A stretch of 9,861 nucleotides of DNA. It comes from Mailhella sp. (GTDB lineage Bacteria; Desulfobacterota; Desulfovibrionia; Desulfovibrionales; Desulfovibrionaceae). Positions 6,396 to 9,861 of this stretch are shown piece by piece (within the stretch, counting starts at the first letter, position 1; every line of letters starts with the position of its first letter). Position numbers and translations under genes: made by a program. Location of the stretch: positions 1-9,861 of the forward strand of contig JAFWYI010000160.1 of NCBI GenBank assembly GCA_017522745.1, given 5' to 3'. The notes under the pieces are model-generated. The model was given only the letters and a program-made list of their open reading frames with translations, was not told the origin of the DNA and ran no database searches.

Positions 6396-6798
6396 TGCGA
6401 ATCAACTCCGTTTGATAGGTCCCGGCGTGGGACGTGACACAGACAAGGTCGAAGCGGCAGGGGCGTTGCCAGGCTTCATGGGCATCGAGCCATGCCTGTG
6501 CGGCCCGGCAGAGCCGTTCTTTTTTGATGGGCGTGAGGGCTTCGTAAGGGCGCTGAAGGCCATGCTCGGCCCTGGTCTTGACCTCTACGAAAACGATGGT
6601 CTCCCGGTCCTCGGCTACGATGTCCAGTTCGAGATGTCCTGAGCGCCAGTTGCGGTCGAGTATCTTCCAGCCCATGCGGCGAAGAGAAGCAGCCGCAGCG
6701 TCTTCGCCTTCGGAACCGGTACGCGCCGAGGCAGTCTGCCGGCTCTTCGTGGGCTCTTGCTTGTCGTCCCCCACGAATCGGCGCAGGAAGCTCAGCAC
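6322..6798 (-). CDS. yraN: YraN/UPF0102-family putative endonuclease
   Basis: Member of the UPF0102 family, predicted to have a PD-(D/E)XK nuclease fold; the cellular role is not firmly established. The 158-residue product contains the conserved TGSEGEDAAAASLRRMGWKI (27-46), RNWRSGHLELDIVAED (49-64) and FVEVKTRAEHG (70-80). Candidate active-site residues are Glu32, Asp59, Glu72 and Lys74. It is longer than typical members (E. coli 131), with about 20 extra charged residues at the N-terminus and a C-terminal tail after LIRNVIE running into rsmI. The start is a GTG at 6798, overlapping the rnhB stop by seven bases, with AGGAACAGGG upstream inside rnhB; no other suitable start precedes the conserved core. 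It is co-transcribed with rnhB and rsmI, a common arrangement. Confidence 0.9.
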   Translation of the reverse strand: MLSFLRRFVGDDKQEPTKSRQTASARTGSEGEDAAAASLRRMGWKILDRNWRSGHLELDIVAEDRETIVFVEVKTRAEHGLQRPYEALTPIKKERLCRAAQAWLDAHEAWQRPCRFDLVCVTSHAGTYQTELIRNVIEYGEQGSRHSVGGGHSSWQPW

Positions 6799-7490
6799 AG
6801 CCAGCCCTGTTCCTGTTTTTTAGGAGGCAGGACACCTCGGAAATCCAACCGATGCAGAGGGCAGGGACCGAATTTTGCCAGTGCTTCACGGTGTTCCTTT
6901 GTGCCGTAGCCTTTGTGCCGTGCGAAGCCGTATTCCGGCCAGCGGGCATCGAGCTTCACCATAAGATCGTCCCGGAAGGTCTTGGCGAGGATGGAGGCGG
7001 CAGAAATGGCAGGCACGAGGGCGTCGCCATCGACCACAGCTTCCTGTTCCGGCGCAGGGATACCGAATTTGCGGAAATACATGGGGGGGATGATCTGCGT
7101 GCCGTCGATGAGCAACCGGGTAGGTACTGCCCCCTGAGCGTTCATGCGTATACGCATGGCGGCCACGGCCCGCGTCATGGCCATGAGCGAAGCCTGCAGG
7201 ATATTGATGCGGGCGATCTCGTCCATCCATGCGAGGCCTATGCCCCAGCCCACAGCGAGCTGGCGTATCTCTGCGGCAAGATTATCGCGTTCTTCCGCCT
7301 TGAGGACTTTGGAGTCATCCAGCCCCATGAGATCGAAGCCTTCGGAGAAGATGACGGCCCCGGCGACCACAGGACCGGCCAGACAGCCTCGTCCCGCTTC
7401 ATCGGTTCCGGCTACGAGCTGATCCTGAGAGAGCGGGGCGGCGAAGAGAAGACCCTGTTCGATAACGGTATTCTTGCGAGTGCGAGCCAT
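6792..7490 (-). CDS. rnhB: Ribonuclease HII
   Basis: Cleaves the RNA strand of RNA-DNA hybrids and nicks at single ribonucleotides in DNA, using divalent metal in the cytoplasm. The 232-residue product shows the RNase HII hallmark GTDEAGRGCLAGPVVAGAV (28-46). Catalytic residues by family alignment are Asp30, Glu31, Asp129 in LLIDG and Asp156 in DGDALVPAISAASILAK. LDDSKVLKAEER (57-68) and GFARHKGYGTKEH (188-200) are also typical. The C-terminal GPCPLHRLDFRGV completes the fold. The ATG at 7490 has only a weak purine stretch (AGGCAG) ahead. The gene begins a new unit after the rplS terminator but follows rplS as in many bacteria, so read-through may matter. It overlaps yraN by seven bases. Very secure. 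Confidence 0.97.
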   Translation of the reverse strand: MARTRKNTVIEQGLLFAAPLSQDQLVAGTDEAGRGCLAGPVVAGAVIFSEGFDLMGLDDSKVLKAEERDNLAAEIRQLAVGWGIGLAWMDEIARINILQASLMAMTRAVAAMRIRMNAQGAVPTRLLIDGTQIIPPMYFRKFGIPAPEQEAVVDGDALVPAISAASILAKTFRDDLMVKLDARWPEYGFARHKGYGTKEHREALAKFGPCPLHRLDFRGVLPPKKQEQGWLC

Positions 7491-7525
7491 GTTCTGCCTG
7501 TGATGTGGAGGGGCTGAAAGACAAA

Positions 7526-7554
7526 ATCCCCCGCCGGAAAGACCGGAAGGGGAT
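7526..7554 (-). terminator. Intrinsic terminator between rplS and rnhB
   Basis: On the minus strand ATCCCC and GGGGAT pair outside an inner CCGG/CCGG stem, separated by a two-by-two mismatch and closed by a five-base loop. The stem is followed by UUUUGUCUUU. It lies 41 bases beyond the rplS stop and likely ends the rimM-trmD-rplS transcript. Confidence 0.75.
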
Positions 7555-7571
7555 CGTCGGCACTGGAAACA

Positions 7572-7589
7572 GGCCCGGAGGACCGGGCC
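7572..7589 (-). terminator. GC-rich hairpin just after rplS
   Basis: A perfect 7-base stem (GGCCCGG with CCGGGCC) and a four-base loop begin six bases past the rplS stop. On the minus strand only UGUUU follows, so alone it is a poor terminator. It may protect the rplS 3' end or act in tandem with the terminator at 7526-7554. Confidence 0.5.
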
Positions 7590-7595
7590 GGAATC

Positions 7596-7943
7596 TTAGT
7601 AGCGGTTGCGGGGCTTGATGCGGGCAGCCTTGCCGCGCAGCTCACGCAGGTAGTAGAGGCGAGAACGACGCACGCGGCCTTCGGTCACCACTTCGATGTG
7701 GTCGATGAAGGGGGAGTGCATGGGCAGGATACGTTCAACGCCCACACCGTCAGAGATCTTGCGAACGGTGAAGGTAGCACCGGTGGTGCCGCGCTGCATG
7801 CGGATCACGTTGCCGGCGAACATCTGGATACGTTCCTTTTCGCCTTCGACGATGCGAAGGTAAACCTTCACGGCGTCGCCGGGCTTGAAGGACGGGATGT
7901 CCATACGCATGTGTTCACGTTCGATCTGCTTGATGATATCCAT
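7596..7943 (-). CDS. rplS: 50S ribosomal protein L19
   Basis: Large-subunit protein at the 30S-50S interface. The 115-residue product has the normal L19 length and order: [13 protein letters not shown] at the start, [20 protein letters not shown] (19-38), [14 protein letters not shown] (39-52), [20 protein letters not shown] (58-77), and a basic C-terminus [20 protein letters not shown] ending in KPRNRY. The start at 7943 is fixed by AAGGAG at 7951-7956, seven bases upstream, and by the family N-terminus; the frame stays open further upstream, but that part lies inside trmD and is not coding. It follows trmD by 26 bases, the standard rimM-trmD-rplS order, and is closed by a hairpin and an intrinsic terminator. 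Confidence 0.98.
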   Translation of the reverse strand: MDIIKQIEREHMRMDIPSFKPGDAVKVYLRIVEGEKERIQMFAGNVIRMQRGTTGATFTVRKISDGVGVERILPMHSPFIDHIEVVTEGRVRRSRLYYLRELRGKAARIKPRNRY

Positions 7944-7969
7944 TGGGACTCTCCTTGAGGAAATGGTGT

Positions 7970-9286
7970 TTATCCCCTGTCGCCGAGAAGCCTGTCCAGA
8001 ATGATGGCTGCTGCTGCACGAACGGGGAGATGATTGTACTCGTCCATCCACCGCAAAGGCGGCAGGATGGCGTCGCATCGCTCCAACACCTCAGGCGCGA
8101 TGCCATGCCCGGTCCCCAGAAGGAGAAGTACGGGCCTGTCCGCAAGCTGGCGTTTCACTTCATCGAAGGTAGCTGCCGGCCGGCGTTCCCGGTGTTTTTT
8201 ATCTAGGACAGGTTGGGCACTGGTGCCGACCACGAAGGGCGGCAGGCCGCGATCGGTTGTCAACGTCTCAATCGCGCTTTCCAGAGTCTCTGTTGGCCTG
8301 ACCAGTCGAAGGGCTTCGGCTCTGTCGGGATTGAACGACAGCCCCGGCCCTTCCGTCCAATGAGAGAGCAGTGTTGCCAAGAGTCTGAGCTGATCTTTCA
8401 GCGGCGTGACCGCGAAGACCCCACTGATCCCATAGGTGCGGGAAATACGTGCTATATCGTGAATGTCAAGGTTTGTCAAAGAGGTTGTGCCCGTTTTTCG
8501 ATTTTTTAATCGAACCGGGTGATAGAGCAGGGCGATGGACAGATTTTTGGCCGGTCGGAAGCGGGGCTGAGCGCGTAGTATCTGTCTGTCCTTGTGCGTG
8601 AGTACGGCGTGATCAAGCAGGTCCGGGCGATGCTTGGCCGTGGCCAGCAGAGACTGCTCTCGCCGCCACTCGTTGATATGGGCGTGATTGCCGTTCTGGA
8701 GAACTTCGGGCACGCGCAGGCCTTCGAAGTCCACAGGGCGCGTGAACTGCGGGTATTCCAGAAGACCGTTGCTGAAGCTCTCTTCGTCGCCGGATTCGTC
8801 CTTGCCCATGAAGCCGGACTGGAGACGCGCCGTAGCTTCGATGACGGCAAGGGCGGCGGCTTCACCGCCGTTCAGGATGGCTTCACCCACGCAGACGGGC
8901 TCCACAGGGAGCAGATCGAACAGGCGGGCGTCGAAGCCTTCATACCGGCCGCAGATGAGCGTGAGTTCCTCTTCCTGTGCCAGTTCGCGGGCCAGTTCCT
9001 GCGTGAAGGGGCGCCCCACGGGGGTGAGGGCTATCATGCGGCCTTTTTTCCCTTTGCAGGGGGGCAGTTCGCGCAGGGTACGCACCATGGGTTCGAGCAT
9101 GAGTACCATGCCGGGGCCCCCGCCATAGGGGCGATCGTCCACATGGTGATGCCGGTCGGTGGACTTGTCGCGTGGGTTGGCAAAGGAGAAGCTCACGATG
9201 CCGGCTTCCCGGGCCTTTTCCATGAGGCCGCTGGACAGGGGCGAGTCGAACCATTCCGGGAAGAGCGTGACAAGAGTATAGTGCAT
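7970..9286 (-). CDS. trmD: tRNA (guanine37-N1)-methyltransferase TrmD fused to a second SPOUT RNA methyltransferase-like domain
   Basis: The N-terminal domain (about 1-240) methylates N1 of G37 in tRNAs, preventing +1 frameshifting. It shows [28 protein letters not shown] (51-63), [12 protein letters not shown] (110-121), the knot motif [17 protein letters not shown] (134-150), and SGNHA-like [17 protein letters not shown]. Arg154 is present; the residue aligned with the E. coli general base Asp169 is Glu169. The second domain (about 249-438) begins [14 protein letters not shown] and ends with [10 protein letters not shown] and the closing segment [19 protein letters not shown], resembling the stand-alone SPOUT protein often encoded after trmD (TM1570/Methyltrn_RNA_4 type). 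Its RNA target is unknown. The protein is 438 residues against about 255 for TrmD alone. The start is the ATG at 9286, or the adjacent GTG at 9289; AAGG lies about 12 bases upstream in the rimM end. Frame openness up to 9394 is overlap with rimM and not coding. Confidence 0.95.
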   Translation of the reverse strand: MHYTLVTLFPEWFDSPLSSGLMEKAREAGIVSFSFANPRDKSTDRHHHVDDRPYGGGPGMVLMLEPMVRTLRELPPCKGKKGRMIALTPVGRPFTQELARELAQEEELTLICGRYEGFDARLFDLLPVEPVCVGEAILNGGEAAALAVIEATARLQSGFMGKDESGDEESFSNGLLEYPQFTRPVDFEGLRVPEVLQNGNHAHINEWRREQSLLATAKHRPDLLDHAVLTHKDRQILRAQPRFRPAKNLSIALLYHPVRLKNRKTGTTSLTNLDIHDIARISRTYGISGVFAVTPLKDQLRLLATLLSHWTEGPGLSFNPDRAEALRLVRPTETLESAIETLTTDRGLPPFVVGTSAQPVLDKKHRERRPAATFDEVKRQLADRPVLLLLGTGHGIAPEVLERCDAILPPLRWMDEYNHLPVRAAAAIILDRLLGDRG

Positions 9287-9293
9287 CACAGCG

Positions 9294-9779
9294 TTATGCC
9301 TTGGACTTGCGGGCGTTACGTTTTTTGCCGGACGCGGCAGGAGCGGGGTGGTCAGCCTTCTTGCTTTCGGCCTCGCGTTCAGCGTCTGCGGCATCGTCTT
9401 CGCCGTCGTCGGGAGCGTCCTGCATGGAGCTTCCGCAATAGAGGTCGAGCAGGCCTTCGGGCGGCGCGATGGTCACCACTTCAGCGGAAAGGTCGATGTC
9501 CAGAACGAATTCAGGGACGGCGGGCAGCAGTATCTCGTGGCCGCCTTCGGATTCAGGGGCGCGGATGACCCACATTTCCTGACCAGCCGGAAAATCCACG
9601 TCTTCCAGTTCGCCCACGATATCGCCGTTCTCCAGCTTGACCGTGAGGCCGATGAGGTCGCGCAGATAGGGTTCGTCGTCATCCGCTTCGGGCAGGAAGG
9701 ACGCGTCGATGAGCAGTTCCTGCCCGCGCATCTGTTCAGCCTTGGTGCGGTCGTCGATACCTTCTATGGTCAGGATGAG
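9294..9779 (-). CDS. rimM: Ribosome maturation factor RimM, 5' end missing
   Basis: RimM binds ribosomal protein S19 and helps mature the 30S head. What remains is the end of the N-terminal domain (TIEGIDDRTKAEQMRGQELL, a typical RimM segment), the linker, and the PRC-barrel domain: YLRDLIGLTVKLENGDIVGE, then ILLPAVPEFVLDIDLSAEVV, and the usual closing APPEGLLDLY. An in-frame stop (TAG, 9782-9780) immediately precedes the first recognisable codon, where about 80 more residues should continue, so the gene is cut at about 9780. Met at 9731 could give a shorter open frame but would be an internal residue. After LDLY there is an unusual 47-residue tail rich in Asp, Glu, Lys and Ala. The stop lies seven bases before the trmD ATG, matching the standard operon. 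The gene is probably intact in the organism and broken here by the sequence join. Confidence 0.88.
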   Translation of the reverse strand, partial: LILTIEGIDDRTKAEQMRGQELLIDASFLPEADDDEPYLRDLIGLTVKLENGDIVGELEDVDFPAGQEMWVIRAPESEGGHEILLPAVPEFVLDIDLSAEVVTIAPPEGLLDLYCGSSMQDAPDDGEDDAADAEREAESKKADHPAPAASGKKRNARKSKA

Positions 9780-9861
9780 CTAAACCCACCAGCACAAACA
9801 ATTGACCAAACAGTAACAACCTTTAGAGAATATTGCGAAAGCAAACTAAACAAACAACCAA
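9780..9861. other. Foreign-looking end sequence after an abrupt join
   Basis: The final bases are A/C-rich with few G on the plus strand, unlike everything else in the window, and do not continue rimM. One plus-strand frame is open throughout (it would read NPPAQTIDQTVTTFREY and onward), as is one minus-strand frame, so coding strand and identity cannot be decided. No terminal inverted repeat or target duplication can be seen, because only one side of the join is in view. An assembly chimera is the simplest explanation. Confidence 0.6.

Noticed and set aside
7944..8078. Upstream in-frame extension of L19
   Set aside because: It overlaps trmD and lacks L19 similarity; the strong Shine-Dalgarno fixes the start at 7943.
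9287..9394. Upstream in-frame extension of TrmD
   Set aside because: The extra N-terminal residues overlap the rimM coding end and have no family counterpart; TrmD proteins begin at the [13 protein letters not shown] segment.
8594..9568. Open plus-strand frame of 324 codons opposite trmD and rimM
   Set aside because: Antisense to two conserved genes with clear motifs and operon context; no domain or credible ribosome-binding site.
1..9861. An undescribed defence, mobile or biosynthetic system
   Set aside because: Every substantial stretch is accounted for by recognisable core genes in common neighbourhoods. No repeat array, transposase, toxin-antitoxin pair or unknown gene cluster was found.

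Overview
The window looks like chromosomal core sequence from a Gram-negative bacterium, most likely a sulfate-reducing or related member of the Desulfovibrionaceae. This placement is inferred from three things: moderately GC-rich codon use, an lpxD-fabZ-lpxA lipid A cluster, and a rimM-trmD-rplS-rnhB-yraN-rsmI order in which TrmD carries a fused C-terminal SPOUT methyltransferase-like domain. No 16S or other decisive marker is present.

Left half, plus strand (1-4480). A 117-base leader with two adjacent dyad elements precedes skp (ompH), followed by lpxD, fabZ and lpxA. These supply a periplasmic outer-membrane-protein chaperone, two lipid A acyltransferases and the dehydratase that makes the acyl chains, so the cluster serves outer-membrane building. 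A strong intrinsic terminator closes it at 3197-3230. A separate gene for an iron-dependent (butanol dehydrogenase/YqhD-like) alcohol dehydrogenase follows and ends at a bidirectional terminator shared with the convergent marR-type gene.

Right half, minus strand (4483-9780), read in transcription order from the right edge: a 5'-truncated rimM, trmD fused to a second SPOUT domain, rplS and a terminator; then rnhB, yraN and rsmI, tightly packed with overlaps; then smpB with its own terminator; then a MarR-family regulator with its own promoter and operator-like site. These genes serve ribosome and rRNA maturation (RimM, RsmI, L19), tRNA G37 methylation (TrmD), ribosome rescue (SmpB) and removal of RNA from DNA (RNase HII).

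The right edge is anomalous. The rimM reading frame stops abruptly at about 9780, where the first roughly 80 codons should continue, and the last 81 bases differ sharply in composition (A/C-rich on the plus strand, few G). This is best explained by a chimeric assembly join, or else by an insertion. No new defence, mobile or biosynthetic system was found. The remaining observations concern regulatory dyads, a G-tract, an inverted repeat over a stop codon, and residue-level departures in TrmD and SmpB.
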